From Nocardioides sp. Root240 (GTDB lineage Bacteria > Actinomycetota > Actinomycetes > Propionibacteriales > Nocardioidaceae), in NCBI RefSeq assembly GCF_001428825.1, contig NZ_LMIT01000009.1, forward strand, positions 1 through 64,000: 64,000 nt of DNA. Reading direction: 5' to 3'. Within the stretch, counting starts at the first letter, position 1. The number at the start of each line of letters is the position of its first letter. This document shows positions 7,875 to 16,665 of the stretch, piece after piece. Below the pieces are notes generated by a model. That model was not told the origin of the DNA and did not search any database. It saw only the letters and a program-made list of their open reading frames with translations. A program made the position numbers and the translations under genes.

Positions 7875-8646
7875 GCTCGACCGCGTCCCGCTCCACCAGG
7901 ACGACGGCCGCGTCGTCGTCCAGCGCCTCACGGACGGCGTCGCTGGCCAGCGTCTCGCCACCGTGGGCGAGGTTGGCCACCCGCGCGGCCATCGCCACGT
8001 TGCGGCCGAAGTAGTCGCCGTCGCGCGCGACGACCTGGCCGGTGTGGATGCCGATCCGCACCAGGATCGGGCCGTAGCGGCGCAGGGTGACGTCGCGGGG
8101 CAGGTCGCGCTGGATGCCCAGGGCGGCGCGGCAGGCGGCCTCGGCGTCACGGAAGGCGACCATGAAGCCGTCGCCGGCGGTCTTGACGACCTGGCCGCGG
8201 TACTTGTCGATCTGGGCGCGCAGCACCCGGTCGTGGGCGGCGAGCACCTTCACCCAGGTGCTGTCCCCGAGCCGGTCGTTGAGGGGCGTGGAGTCCTCGA
8301 TGTCGGAGAAGAACAGGGTGACCGTGCCGTCGGAGGCCGCCATGTTGAGGATGTCGGCGCGCTCGTCGTCGCTGGCCCAGCTCTGCAGGTCCTCGACGGT
8401 GCTCTGGATCAGGCCCGTGATGCCGTGCTCGCGGACCTTGCTGGCCGCGCGGATCACGCGTCGTACCGCGCGGTCGGCGGAGTTCGAGGGCGGCGGCGGG
8501 CGCAGCGCGGCGTCGAGGTCGGACTCGAGCTGCGTGATGTGGTGCTGCGCGTCGGCGAGCTGGCGCTGCAGGCGGCCCCGGTCGCGGGCGAAGCCCACGA
8601 TGACGACGGCCAGCAGCAGGCACAGGACTCCCAGGACGATGGCCAC
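7819..8646 (-). CDS. Membrane-anchored class III adenylate/guanylate cyclase-domain protein
   Basis: A 275-residue protein. A single N-terminal membrane helix is followed by a short coiled coil (RLQRQLADAQHHITQLESDL) and a class III nucleotidyl cyclase domain. The metal-binding start of the domain is FFSDIEDST, and KTAGDGFMVAF carries the second metal/substrate region, so it could make cAMP or cGMP. The GTG start at 8646 is six bases from TAGTCT on the minus strand, a leaderless arrangement. It diverges from the ATPase gene and overlaps the PAP2 gene at its 3' end. Confidence 0.87.
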   Translation of the reverse strand: MAIVLGVLCLLLAVVIVGFARDRGRLQRQLADAQHHITQLESDLDAALRPPPPSNSADRAVRRVIRAASKVREHGITGLIQSTVEDLQSWASDDERADILNMAASDGTVTLFFSDIEDSTPLNDRLGDSTWVKVLAAHDRVLRAQIDKYRGQVVKTAGDGFMVAFRDAEAACRAALGIQRDLPRDVTLRRYGPILVRIGIHTGQVVARDGDYFGRNVAMAARVANLAHGGETLASDAVREALDDDAAVVLVERDAVELKGLPGEHVVWELLPPAS

Positions 8647-8698
8647 GTTCGAAGACTAGGGCGAGGACAGCCGTTGCGTGCCGCAGTAGCGTGAGACG

Positions 8699-10123
8699 GT
8701 GACCACTTCGACTCCGTCGACTGCATCCCTCCCCGGCGACCTCGGCGCGCTGCGCGCCTCCGGCCACCAGCAGAAGTCGCTGCGGGCCGAGCTCCGCGCC
8801 AACCTCCTCGACCTGCTCGCCCGCGGCGAGGACCCGTGGCCCGGACTGCACGGCCTCGAGGACACCGTCATCCCGCAGCTCGAGCGGGCGATCATCGCCG
8901 GCCACGACGTCGTCCTGCTCGGCGAGCGCGGGCAGGGCAAGACCCGCCTGCTGCGCACCCTGATCGGCCTGATGGACGAGTGGACGCCGGTCATCGAGGG
9001 CTCCGACCTGGGCGAGCACCCCTACGAGCCGATCACGGTCGCCTCCCGCCGCCGCGCCGCCGAGCTCGGCGACGAGCTGCCGGTCGCGTGGCGCCACCGC
9101 AGCGAGCGGTACGCCGAGAAGCTCGCCACCCCCGACACCAGCGTCGCGGACCTGATCGGCGACGTCGACCCGATGAAGGTCGCCGAGGGCCGGTCGCTGG
9201 GCGACCCGGAGACCATCCACTTCGGCCTGATCCCGCGCTCCCACCGCGGCATCGTGGCCATCAACGAGCTGCCCGACCTCGCCGAGCGGATCCAGGTCGC
9301 GATGCTCAACGTGATGGAGGAGCGCGACATCCAGATCCGCGGCTACGTCCTGCGGCTGCCGCTCGACGTCTTCGTCGTGGCCTCGGCGAACCCCGAGGAC
9401 TACACCAACCGCGGCCGCATCATCACGCCGCTCAAGGACCGCTTCGGCGCCGAGATCCGCACCCACTACCCGCGCGAGCTCGCGGCCGAGGTCGCGGTCA
9501 TCCGGCAGGAGGCGGACCTGCTGCCCGAGCAGGTCGACGTCCCCGACTTCCTCGTCGACGTGCTCGCCCGCTTCACCCGCAACCTGCGCGAGTCCAGCGC
9601 CGTCGACCAGCGCTCCGGCGTCTCGGCCCGCTTCGCGATCGCCGGCGCCGAGACCATCGCGGCGGCCGCGCTGCGTCGCGCGACCATCCACGGTGAGGAC
9701 CGTGCCGTGGCGCGGGTCGTCGACCTCGAGACCGCGGTCGACGTGCTCGGCGGCAAGATCGAGTTCGAGTCCGGCGAGGAGGGTCGCGAGGGTGAGATCC
9801 TCACCCACCTGCTGCGGACGGCGATCGCCGAGACGGTCCGGGAGAAGTTCCGCGGCCTCGACTTCGCCCTGCTCGTCGACGCGGTCGAAGGGGGCGCCAC
9901 CATCACCACCGGCGGCGCGGTCACCGCCCGCGACGTCCTCACCGGGCTGCCTGTGCTGGGCGAGTCCGAGCTGTACGACCAGGTCTGCGAGCGGGTGAAC
10001 GGCGAGGGCGGTGGCCGCACCGACGGTGAGCGCGCCGCCGCGATCGAGCTGGCCCTGGAGGGCCTCTTCCTCGCCCGCAAGATCGGCAAGGACTCCGATG
10101 GATCCGAGACGATCTATGGCTGA
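8699..10123 (+). CDS. MoxR/BchI-type AAA+ ATPase
   Basis: A 474-residue AAA+ protein of the MoxR/magnesium-chelatase-I type. Walker A is GERGQGKT (about residues 79-86), and the Walker B-like strand reads IVAINELPDL. Sensor 1 lies in VVASANPEDYTNRGR, and a helical lid follows. Such ATPases act as chaperones that remodel a VWA-domain partner, which is encoded two genes downstream. The leaderless pattern TAGCGT (8687-8692), six bases, GTG supports this start. The next gene overlaps by eight bases. Some databases label these proteins sigma-54-interacting regulators, but I see no DNA-binding domain. Confidence 0.85.
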   Translation: MTTSTPSTASLPGDLGALRASGHQQKSLRAELRANLLDLLARGEDPWPGLHGLEDTVIPQLERAIIAGHDVVLLGERGQGKTRLLRTLIGLMDEWTPVIEGSDLGEHPYEPITVASRRRAAELGDELPVAWRHRSERYAEKLATPDTSVADLIGDVDPMKVAEGRSLGDPETIHFGLIPRSHRGIVAINELPDLAERIQVAMLNVMEERDIQIRGYVLRLPLDVFVVASANPEDYTNRGRIITPLKDRFGAEIRTHYPRELAAEVAVIRQEADLLPEQVDVPDFLVDVLARFTRNLRESSAVDQRSGVSARFAIAGAETIAAAALRRATIHGEDRAVARVVDLETAVDVLGGKIEFESGEEGREGEILTHLLRTAIAETVREKFRGLDFALLVDAVEGGATITTGGAVTARDVLTGLPVLGESELYDQVCERVNGEGGGRTDGERAAAIELALEGLFLARKIGKDSDGSETIYG

Positions 10124-10511
10124 TCCCACGCCCTTCGGCGTCCGCGCCGCATCCGGCACCCTGCGCGAGGGCGAGGGGGTCGTGCTTCCGCACGCGTGGA
10201 CCGAGGAGGGCGTGCTGGCCGGACCGGCGACCAACGGGGCGCAGCTGCTCCACCTCGCCGTGGCGCTCTGCGTCCTCAACGACACCTACCGCGAGGCCCA
10301 GCGCCTCGACGTACCGGTCGCAGGGGTGCGGGTGACCACCGACGGCGGGTTCGACGACGTGTGGACCTCGACCGGCATCACCTACGACATCGCGGTCGAC
10401 ACCACCGCCCCCGCCGAGACGCTCGGCCTCCTGCTCGAGGTGGTCGACGAGGTCGCGGAGATCCCACGCGTGCTGCGGGCCGGCGCCGACGTACGGAGGG
10501 AGGGGGAGTGA
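10116..10511 (+). CDS. OsmC-like protein within the MoxR/VWA operon
   Basis: A 131-residue protein with the OsmC/Ohr layout: N-terminal beta strands (HAWTEEGVLAGPATNGAQ), a long central helix with one Cys (LLHLAVALCVLNDTY), and C-terminal strands. The second Cys expected near the end is missing (AEIPRVLRAG), so two-Cys peroxidase activity is doubtful. It overlaps the ATPase stop by eight bases and its own stop region overlaps the VWA gene start, so all three are translationally coupled. The role may be accessory to the ATPase-VWA complex. Confidence 0.6.
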   Translation: MADPTPFGVRAASGTLREGEGVVLPHAWTEEGVLAGPATNGAQLLHLAVALCVLNDTYREAQRLDVPVAGVRVTTDGGFDDVWTSTGITYDIAVDTTAPAETLGLLLEVVDEVAEIPRVLRAGADVRREGE

Positions 10512-12568
10512 GCCGCTACCGCAGGTACGACGGCGGCGACCCGCTCGCCCCGCCCGTGGACATCGCCGAGGCGCTCGACGCCATCGGCCAGGACGTGATG
10601 TCGGGCTACAGCCCGGAGCGCGCGATGCGGGAGTTCCTGCGCCGCGGCGGCGACGACCAGGCCGGCCTCGACGACCTCGGCCGCCGGGTCGCCGAGCGAC
10701 GGCGCGAGCTGCTCCAGCGCCACAACCTCGACGGCACGCTCAACGAGGTGCGCGAGCTGCTGGAGAAGGCCGTGCTCGAGGAGCGCAAGCAGCTCGCCCG
10801 CGACGCCCTGATGGACGACGGCGACCGGGCCTTCCGCGAGATGCGGATGCAGAACCTGCCGGACTCGCCCGCGGCCGCCGTCACGGAGCTCAACGACTAC
10901 GACTGGCAGTCGAGCGAGGCGCGCGAGGCCTTCGAGCAGATCAAGGACCTGCTCGGCCGCGAGCTGCTCGACCAGCGCTTCTCCGGCATGAAGCAGGCCC
11001 TCGAGAACGCCACCGACGAGGACCGGCAGGCGATCAACGAGATGCTGTCGGACCTCAACGAGCTGCTCGAGAAGCACGCCCGCGGCGAGGACACCCCCGA
11101 GGACTTCCAGGAGTTCATGGCCCAGCACGGCCAGCACTTCCCGGAGGACCCGCAGGACATCGACGAGCTCCTCGACGCGATGGCCCAGCGCTCCGCGGCC
11201 GCGCAACGGATGCTCAACTCGATGACGCCCGAGCAGCGGGCCGAGCTGATGCAGCTGTCCGCGCAGGCGTTCGGCTCGCCCGCGCTGATGGAGCAGCTCG
11301 ACCGGCTCGACCAGAACCTGATGTCCCTGCGCCCCGGCGAGGACTGGGGCGGCTCCGAGGACTTCGGTGGCGGCCCGGGCGACACGGGTCTGGGTCTCGG
11401 CGACGGCACCGGCGTGCTGCAGGACCTCGCCGACCTCGATGCCCTCGCCGACCAGATCGCTCAGTCGTACGGCGGTGCGCGCCTCGACGACATCGACCTC
11501 GACAAGCTCGCCCGCCAGCTCGGCAACGAGGCCGCGGTCGACGCCCGCAAGCTCAAGGAGCTCGAGCAGGCGCTGCGCGAGTCGGGCGCGATGGAGCGCG
11601 GCTTCGACGGCGAGCTCCGGCTGACCCCGAAGGCGATGCGCCAGCTCGGCAAGGCCCTGCTCCGCGACGTCGCGGAGAAGATGTCCGGCCGCCAGGGCCA
11701 GCGCGACCTGCGCCAGGCGGGTGCCGCCGGCGACCTGTCCGGTGCGACCCGGGCCTGGGAGTTCGGCGACACCGAGCCCTGGGACCTGCCGCGCACCATC
11801 CTCAACGGCGTCCTGCGCCGTGCGGGTGCCCTTCGAGACGCCTCGTCCCTCGGCTCCTCAGGGACCGAGTTTTCTCAACGTCTGCTGTCGATCGACGACG
11901 TCGAGGTCGCCGAGACCGAGGCACGCACCCAGGCCGCCGTGGCGCTGTGCGTCGACACGTCCTTCTCGATGGCGATGGACGGGCGCTGGGTGCCGATGAA
12001 GCAGACCGCGCTCGCCCTGCACACCCTCATCGGCTCACGCTTCCGTGGCGACAGCCTCGAGCTGATCGGCTTCGGCCGCCACGCCCAGACCATGAAGATC
12101 GAGGAGCTCACCTCCCTCGACGCACGCTGGGCCAAGGGCACCAACCTGCACCACGCGCTGCTGCTCGCCAACCGCCACTTCCGCAAGCACCCCAACGCCC
12201 AGCCGGTGCTGCTGATCGTCACCGACGGAGAACCCACCTCGCACCTCGAGTCGAGCGGGGACGTCTACTTCTCCTACCCGCCCCACCCGATGACGATCGC
12301 GCTCGCCGTCCGCGAGCTGGACAACGCCCGGCGCATCGGTGCCCACACCACCTTCTTCCGGCTGGGCGAGGACCCCGGCCTGGCCCGCTTCATCGACTCG
12401 ATGGCGCGCCGCGTCGACGGCTCGGTCGTCGCGCCGGAGGCCGGCGACCTCGGTGCCGCGGTGGTCGGGTCGTACCTCGGGTCGCGGCGCGGTGGGCGCC
12501 CCGGCGCCGGCGGCGGACCCGGCAGCTACGGCGACTTCTTCGGCTCCCGGGGGTTCTGGGTCGGGTAG
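10508..12568 (+). CDS. VWA-domain protein, partner of the MoxR-type ATPase
   Basis: A 686-residue protein. Residues 1-440 are mostly charged helices (ERAMREFLRRGGDD, EEDRQAINEMLSDL-like text), and the C-terminal third is a von Willebrand A domain with the MIDAS motif DTSFSM and a later VTDGEPTSH strand. With the BchI/MoxR ATPase it should form a metal-dependent remodelling complex. GTG 10508 follows a purine-rich GGAGGGAGGGGGAG tract that serves as ribosome-binding site. A REP-like repeat interrupts residues ~442-458 in frame, between the helical part and the VWA domain. Confidence 0.87.
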   Translation: MSRYRRYDGGDPLAPPVDIAEALDAIGQDVMSGYSPERAMREFLRRGGDDQAGLDDLGRRVAERRRELLQRHNLDGTLNEVRELLEKAVLEERKQLARDALMDDGDRAFREMRMQNLPDSPAAAVTELNDYDWQSSEAREAFEQIKDLLGRELLDQRFSGMKQALENATDEDRQAINEMLSDLNELLEKHARGEDTPEDFQEFMAQHGQHFPEDPQDIDELLDAMAQRSAAAQRMLNSMTPEQRAELMQLSAQAFGSPALMEQLDRLDQNLMSLRPGEDWGGSEDFGGGPGDTGLGLGDGTGVLQDLADLDALADQIAQSYGGARLDDIDLDKLARQLGNEAAVDARKLKELEQALRESGAMERGFDGELRLTPKAMRQLGKALLRDVAEKMSGRQGQRDLRQAGAAGDLSGATRAWEFGDTEPWDLPRTILNGVLRRAGALRDASSLGSSGTEFSQRLLSIDDVEVAETEARTQAAVALCVDTSFSMAMDGRWVPMKQTALALHTLIGSRFRGDSLELIGFGRHAQTMKIEELTSLDARWAKGTNLHHALLLANRHFRKHPNAQPVLLIVTDGEPTSHLESSGDVYFSYPPHPMTIALAVRELDNARRIGAHTTFFRLGEDPGLARFIDSMARRVDGSVVAPEAGDLGAAVVGSYLGSRRGGRPGAGGGPGSYGDFFGSRGFWVG
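11831..11880 (+). repeat. REP-like palindromic insertion inside the VWA gene
   Basis: The stretch from CTTCGAGACG to TTTTCTCAACG contains the hairpin GTCCCT (11845-11850) / AGGGAC (11860-11865) and the CTTCGAGACG...CTCCTCAGGGACC wording I associate with dispersed repeats of Nocardioidaceae. Its codons include consecutive TTT TCT CAA, very rare in this gene. It keeps the reading frame. Confidence 0.6.
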
Positions 12569-12625
12569 CTGTGGACAACGCAGCGCCCGGGTTTGCGGGT
12601 CAGCCGGACCGGTCAGCCTGACTCC

Positions 12626-13180
12626 ATGAACCATCTCGGGCAGCTCCACCACGTCGACCGGGTCGACCCCTCCGTTCTCGACGACGACCCCTTCTGGTCG
12701 GTCGTGCGCCGTCGCCACCCGGCGGCGACGGTGGTCCTGGTGCCGCCCGCGGTGACACCACCCGACGACGCCGGGCCGACGCCCGACGAGCTGCGGGCGA
12801 TCGCCGGGTCGGCCCACGCGGCGTGGCGGCTCGTCGCGCCGCTGGTGGCCTCCGTCGATGACGACGGTGCGCCGACCGTGTCCTGGCGCGGCCGGGCCGA
12901 GGGACATGCGCTGGTCCTGCAGAAGGCGCTGCGCGGCCTCGGCTCCGCGGGCGGGACCGAGCTGTTGCGGGCGGTGGCTGCCGTGCTCGGCCGGGAGGGC
13001 TGGTTGCTGCGGCCGTCGGCACGCGACGGGGTGGCGGTGCTCGACGGACGCGGCGAGGGGGTCGAGGTCCGGGCCGAGGCCGGAGCCGGGGCGACGGTGC
13101 TGACCTTCGCGACACCGGTGCTCGCCGTCGGTGCCGCCGCGCGGTCCGCGCTGCGCGAGGAGGTGCGGTCATGGGGGTGA
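12626..13180 (+). CDS. Unknown protein, first gene of a WXG/DUF1023 cassette
   Basis: A 184-residue protein without signal peptide or membrane helix. I recognise no named family. Its C-terminal half (VLGREGW at 120-126, then VEVRAEAG from 146) resembles the same region of the lipoprotein that ends this cassette, so the two are probably paralogous modules, one cytosolic and one exported. The ATG of MNHLGQLHH is chosen because CAGCCT (12614-12619) lies six bases upstream. It overlaps the next gene by ten bases, which ties it to the WXG-like protein and the hydrolase. Confidence 0.6.
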   Translation: MNHLGQLHHVDRVDPSVLDDDPFWSVVRRRHPAATVVLVPPAVTPPDDAGPTPDELRAIAGSAHAAWRLVAPLVASVDDDGAPTVSWRGRAEGHALVLQKALRGLGSAGGTELLRAVAAVLGREGWLLRPSARDGVAVLDGRGEGVEVRAEAGAGATVLTFATPVLAVGAAARSALREEVRSWG

Positions 13181-13497
13181 CGCTCGACGTCCCGCCCGGC
13201 GTGCTGGCGCAGGCCGGCAAGGCCTGGGACGACGCCCACGACAAGCTCACCGGTGCCGGCACCCGCCTCGGCAACATCGAGCTGGCCAACCTCTCGACGA
13301 CGGTGGAGTCGGCCGTGACCACCTTCCTCGAGGTGTGGTCGGGCGAGACGGCAGTGCTGTCGCGCCAGGCCTCGTCGCACTCGGCGGCGTTCGCCGACCT
13401 CGATGCCGACCTCGGGCTGACCGACGTCGCCGAGGCCGAGCGGTTGCGCTCCCTGCTCCCGTTCGCCTTCCACGACGCGCCGATCGAGGGGGAGTGA
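13171..13497 (+). CDS. Small helical WXG100/ESX-like protein
   Basis: A 108-residue, mostly helical protein of the size of type VII secretion targets. It has W at LAQAGKAWDDAH and another Trp in FLEVWSGETAVL, but no perfect WxG turn, so assignment to the WXG100/ESX superfamily is an inference from size, helicity and the DUF1023 neighbour. The ATG at 13171 follows GAGGAGG and overlaps the upstream gene; the next ATG comes one base after its stop. It may pair with the helical N-terminus of the hydrolase encoded downstream. Confidence 0.5.
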   Translation: MGVTLDVPPGVLAQAGKAWDDAHDKLTGAGTRLGNIELANLSTTVESAVTTFLEVWSGETAVLSRQASSHSAAFADLDADLGLTDVAEAERLRSLLPFAFHDAPIEGE

Positions 13498-13498
13498 G

Positions 13499-15304
13499 AT
13501 GTCCACCGTCGTGGTCCCCGTCGACGTGCCCGCGCTGCCCGTGATGGGCTCGCTGCCCGATGGCGCCGTCGGGCTCGAGAACGACCTGCGCGCCGCTCTG
13601 GTCAACGCCAAGGACGTCCAGGCCTGGGCCGAGGCGATCTCCGCCGACGCCTTCACGGGCGATGCGTCCGACGCGTCGGGCCACGCGCTGACCCGCTTCT
13701 CCCGGCGACTCGACGTGACCGAGGCGGCCCTCGAGCGCGCGGTGCTGGCGACCAGCCACTTCGAGGACCGGCTGGCCCGGCTGTTCTCGCAGAGCCTGAC
13801 CCTCGACGGCGACCGCACGAGCCTCAACGGCGACCTCGCCAACCTCCGTGCCGACGTCGCCGCGGCGTCCGAGGCCGACACCGCCGAGCTGCAGGCGCGG
13901 GCCGACCGACTCGAGGCAAGGTCCACGCGCCTGCGCGACGACATCGCCGCCTGGTCCACCCGCTACGCCGACGCGGAGGCCGAGTTCGTGGCGGCCCTCG
14001 CGGCCGTCGACACCGTCGAGGAGGGCCGCGTGGCCGCGGCCGATCCCGGCCGGGTCGACCCCGCCGTCGTGGTCCGCACGCTCGGCAGCGACGCCGACGA
14101 CCCGGCCGCCGTCCGCCGCTGGTGGGACCGGCTGAGCGAGGCCGAGCGGCAGGCCGTGATCGCCGAGCTCCCGGCGCTGGTGGGCAACCTGGCCGGCGTC
14201 CCCGTCCGCTACCGCGACGCTGCCAACCGGGCCGCCGTCGGCTCCGACGTCGACGGTCTCACCGCCCAGCAGGCCGACGAGCCGCTCACGGAGCAGGAGC
14301 GGGACCGGCTCGCCAACGCGTCCGCGGTGGCCGACGTCCTCGACGACTACAGCCAGGACGTCGACCCGGTCACCGGCGAGCTGCTGGCCCACCTCACGCA
14401 GTACCAACCCGACGAGCACTCCGGTGACGGCGGCGTCGCGCTCTTCCTCGGCGACCCCGACGTCGCCGACCACGTGTCCGTCTACGTCCCCGGCACGCTG
14501 TCGGAGACCGGCACCCTCGACGGCACGATCGGCAACGTCGACGCCCTCCACGACGCCGCCGGCCGGTCGGGCGACGGCACGGTCGCGGTCGGGTTCTGGC
14601 TCGACTACGACGCCCCGAGCATCGACGGGTTCAGCCCCGGCGAGATCGCCGACCTCGCCCGTGTGGTGACGCCTGGCGAGGCGGCGGCCGGTGGGCGCGA
14701 CCTCGCCGACTACCTCGACGGGCTGCGCGCGAGCGACGAGGGTGCCCCGGCCCACCTGTCGCTGATCGGCCACAGCTACGGCGCGACCACGTCGGCGTAC
14801 GCCGCCCACGACGGTGCGCCGGTCGACGACCTCGTGCTGCTGGGCAGCCCGGGCTCACCGACCAGCACGGCCGCCGGACTGACGAGCGCCGACGTCCACG
14901 TGGGGTCGGCCGACTTCGACCCGATCACGCTGCTCGGCGCCTCCGGCCCGGGCCTGCCCGGCCCGCTCGGATACGACCCCGCCCAGGACTCCTTCGGCGG
15001 CCAGCGGTTCGAGGTCGACCCGGGCTCCTACCGGGTCCAGGACCTGTTCCACAACCACTCGTCGTACTTCGACGACGCCTCGCTGTCCAACATCACCGAC
15101 ATCGTCACCGGGCACGACCCCGACCCGGTCGACGGCCGGCACCCGGGCAGCTACCAGACGCTCGACCAGCTGCTGGTCGGCTCCAGCGCCGTCAGCGGCG
15201 GCGAGTGGCTGTGGGAGCGGGGCGAGGACGTCGTCGACGGCGTCGTCGGCAGCGTCGTCGGCGGTGTGCGTGGGCTCGCGGAGGGCCTGGTGAGGTTCCC
15301 GTGA
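13499..15304 (+). CDS. DUF1023-type alpha/beta hydrolase with helical WXG-like N-terminus
   Basis: A 601-residue protein. Residues 1-200 form long helices (LEARSTRLRDDIAAW) of the kind seen in ESX-associated proteins. The C-terminal part is an alpha/beta hydrolase with nucleophile elbow GHSYGATTSAY and late acid/His segments (ADFDPI, HNHSSYFD). DUF1023 proteins with this layout are predicted type VII-linked hydrolases, often esterase- or lipase-like; substrates are unknown. No ESX secretion ATPase (EccC) is in the window, so export would depend on a system elsewhere. Its stop overlaps the GTG of the lipoprotein gene. Confidence 0.8.
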   Translation: MSTVVVPVDVPALPVMGSLPDGAVGLENDLRAALVNAKDVQAWAEAISADAFTGDASDASGHALTRFSRRLDVTEAALERAVLATSHFEDRLARLFSQSLTLDGDRTSLNGDLANLRADVAAASEADTAELQARADRLEARSTRLRDDIAAWSTRYADAEAEFVAALAAVDTVEEGRVAAADPGRVDPAVVVRTLGSDADDPAAVRRWWDRLSEAERQAVIAELPALVGNLAGVPVRYRDAANRAAVGSDVDGLTAQQADEPLTEQERDRLANASAVADVLDDYSQDVDPVTGELLAHLTQYQPDEHSGDGGVALFLGDPDVADHVSVYVPGTLSETGTLDGTIGNVDALHDAAGRSGDGTVAVGFWLDYDAPSIDGFSPGEIADLARVVTPGEAAAGGRDLADYLDGLRASDEGAPAHLSLIGHSYGATTSAYAAHDGAPVDDLVLLGSPGSPTSTAAGLTSADVHVGSADFDPITLLGASGPGLPGPLGYDPAQDSFGGQRFEVDPGSYRVQDLFHNHSSYFDDASLSNITDIVTGHDPDPVDGRHPGSYQTLDQLLVGSSAVSGGEWLWERGEDVVDGVVGSVVGGVRGLAEGLVRFP

Positions 15305-15855
15305 GCCGGAGGGACCGGCTGACCTGTGCCCTGGGCCTGACCCTCGTCCTGGTCGCGCTGACCGTGGCGCTGGTGGCCTGCGGCGACACCAGTGACGGAG
15401 GCAGGAGAGACATGGACGACGACGCGAAGGTCACCGCCCTCGAGGACGACGTGTCGTCCGCGCGCGACGGCGTGGTGCGGGCGGTCGCGGCCGCGCTGGG
15501 GTCCGACTTCGTCGGCGGCAAGCGGAGGCACCGGTGGTGCGGCGAGTCGTACGCCCCGCGCGGCGTACGGCTCGACGAGCACCTGCGCTTCGCGCCGAGC
15601 CCGCTCGGCGTGCAGGGCGCGACCGATGCGGCGGCCCGCGTGCTGGAGGAGCAGGGCTGGACGGTCGAGCGACCCGGCAACCCGGCGGTCGTGGTCGGCA
15701 CCCGCGGCGCCGTCGAGGTCCGGGTCGAGGCCGGACCGGCCGCCGTCCAGCTCGACCTCGGCAACCCCGACTGCCTGGAGACCTCCGACGACGTGGCGCG
15801 CGCCTTCGCCGACCGCGACATCGCCGACGTCGCCTGGGAGTCGCCGTCGTCCTGA
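15301..15855 (+). CDS. Lipoprotein closing the DUF1023 cassette
   Basis: A 184-residue predicted lipoprotein with lipobox LVAC (Cys27). The mature part has two further Cys (RWCGESY, NPDCLETS) that could form a disulfide. Its C-terminal module (EEQGW at 116-120, VEVRVEAG from 138) resembles the C-terminal part of the protein at 12626-13180. The GTG at 15301 overlaps the hydrolase TGA (GTGA), so it is translationally coupled. A surface receptor or immunity-like partner of the hydrolase is possible but unproven. Confidence 0.7.
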   Translation: MSRRDRLTCALGLTLVLVALTVALVACGDTSDGGRRDMDDDAKVTALEDDVSSARDGVVRAVAAALGSDFVGGKRRHRWCGESYAPRGVRLDEHLRFAPSPLGVQGATDAAARVLEEQGWTVERPGNPAVVVGTRGAVEVRVEAGPAAVQLDLGNPDCLETSDDVARAFADRDIADVAWESPSS

Positions 15856-15881
15856 CCAGGGTGACCTGACAGGCTGGCCAG

Positions 15882-16661
15882 GTGTCCGACCTGACGCCCC
15901 AGGTGCTGGCCCTGCTGGGTCTGGCCGCCGCGACGGCCGGCTTCGTGGACGCGGTGGTGGGTGGCGGGGGACTGGTCCAGCTGCCGGCGCTGCTGCTCGG
16001 CCTCCCGGGCGCCAGCCCGGTGCAGGTGCTCGCCACCAACAAGATCGCCTCGGCGTGCGGCACGGCCGTCAGTTCGGCCACCTACTACCGCCGGATCCGG
16101 CCCGACCCACGCACCTTCCTCCCGCTGATGGCGCTCGCGCTGGTGGGTGCGTTCACGGGCGCGCTCGCCGCCTCCCGCATCCCGCGCGAGGCGTTCGAGC
16201 CGATCGTGCTGGTCGCACTGGTCGTGGTGGGCGCCTACGTCCTGCTTCGTCCCGAGCTGGGCGAGGGCACCGACCTGCGCTTCGACGGCCACCGCCACCT
16301 GGTCGCGGCGATGGCGGTGGGCTTCGCGATCGGGCTCTACGACGGCGTGCTCGGCCCCGGCACCGGCAGCTTCTTCGTGTTCGCGCTGGTCGGCCTGCTC
16401 GGCTACGACTTCCTGCAGGCGAGCGCCAAGGCCCGCCTGGCGAACCTCGCCACCAACATCGGAGCCCTGCTGCTGTTCATCCCGTCGGGCGCCGTGCTGT
16501 GGGACGTCGGCCTGCTGATGGGCGCCTGCAACCTCGTCGGTGGGTACGTCGGCGCGCGCACCGCCGTCGCCCGCGGCGCCCGGTTCGTCCGGGTGTTCTT
16601 CATCGTCGTGGTGAGCGCGTTCATCGTCCGGATCGGCGGCGGTGTGCTCGGCCTGTGGTGA
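15882..16661 (+). CDS. TauE/SafE-family sulfite/anion permease
   Basis: A 259-residue integral membrane protein with about eight helices in two homologous halves, each opening with a glycine-rich loop (FVDAVVGGGGLVQLP and GLYDGVLGPGTGSF), the hallmark of the TauE/SafE family. Such transporters move sulfite, sulfoacetate or related organic anions; the substrate here is unknown. CAGGCT (15870-15875) lies six bases before the GTG start, consistent with a leaderless transcript. The 163-bp palindromic element begins four bases after the stop. Confidence 0.88.
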   Translation: MSDLTPQVLALLGLAAATAGFVDAVVGGGGLVQLPALLLGLPGASPVQVLATNKIASACGTAVSSATYYRRIRPDPRTFLPLMALALVGAFTGALAASRIPREAFEPIVLVALVVVGAYVLLRPELGEGTDLRFDGHRHLVAAMAVGFAIGLYDGVLGPGTGSFFVFALVGLLGYDFLQASAKARLANLATNIGALLLFIPSGAVLWDVGLLMGACNLVGGYVGARTAVARGARFVRVFFIVVVSAFIVRIGGGVLGLW

Positions 16662-16665
16662 GTTT

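Noticed and set aside
8147..10285. A long minus-strand open frame opposite the MoxR-type ATPase
   Set aside because: The Walker A and sensor motifs on the plus strand fix the true coding frame; the opposite frame shows no family pattern.
13171..15304. A complete type VII secretion system
   Set aside because: Only a small helical protein and a DUF1023 hydrolase are present; no EccB, EccC, EccD or mycosin gene is in the window. The subtilase at 53869 is a plain secreted protease.
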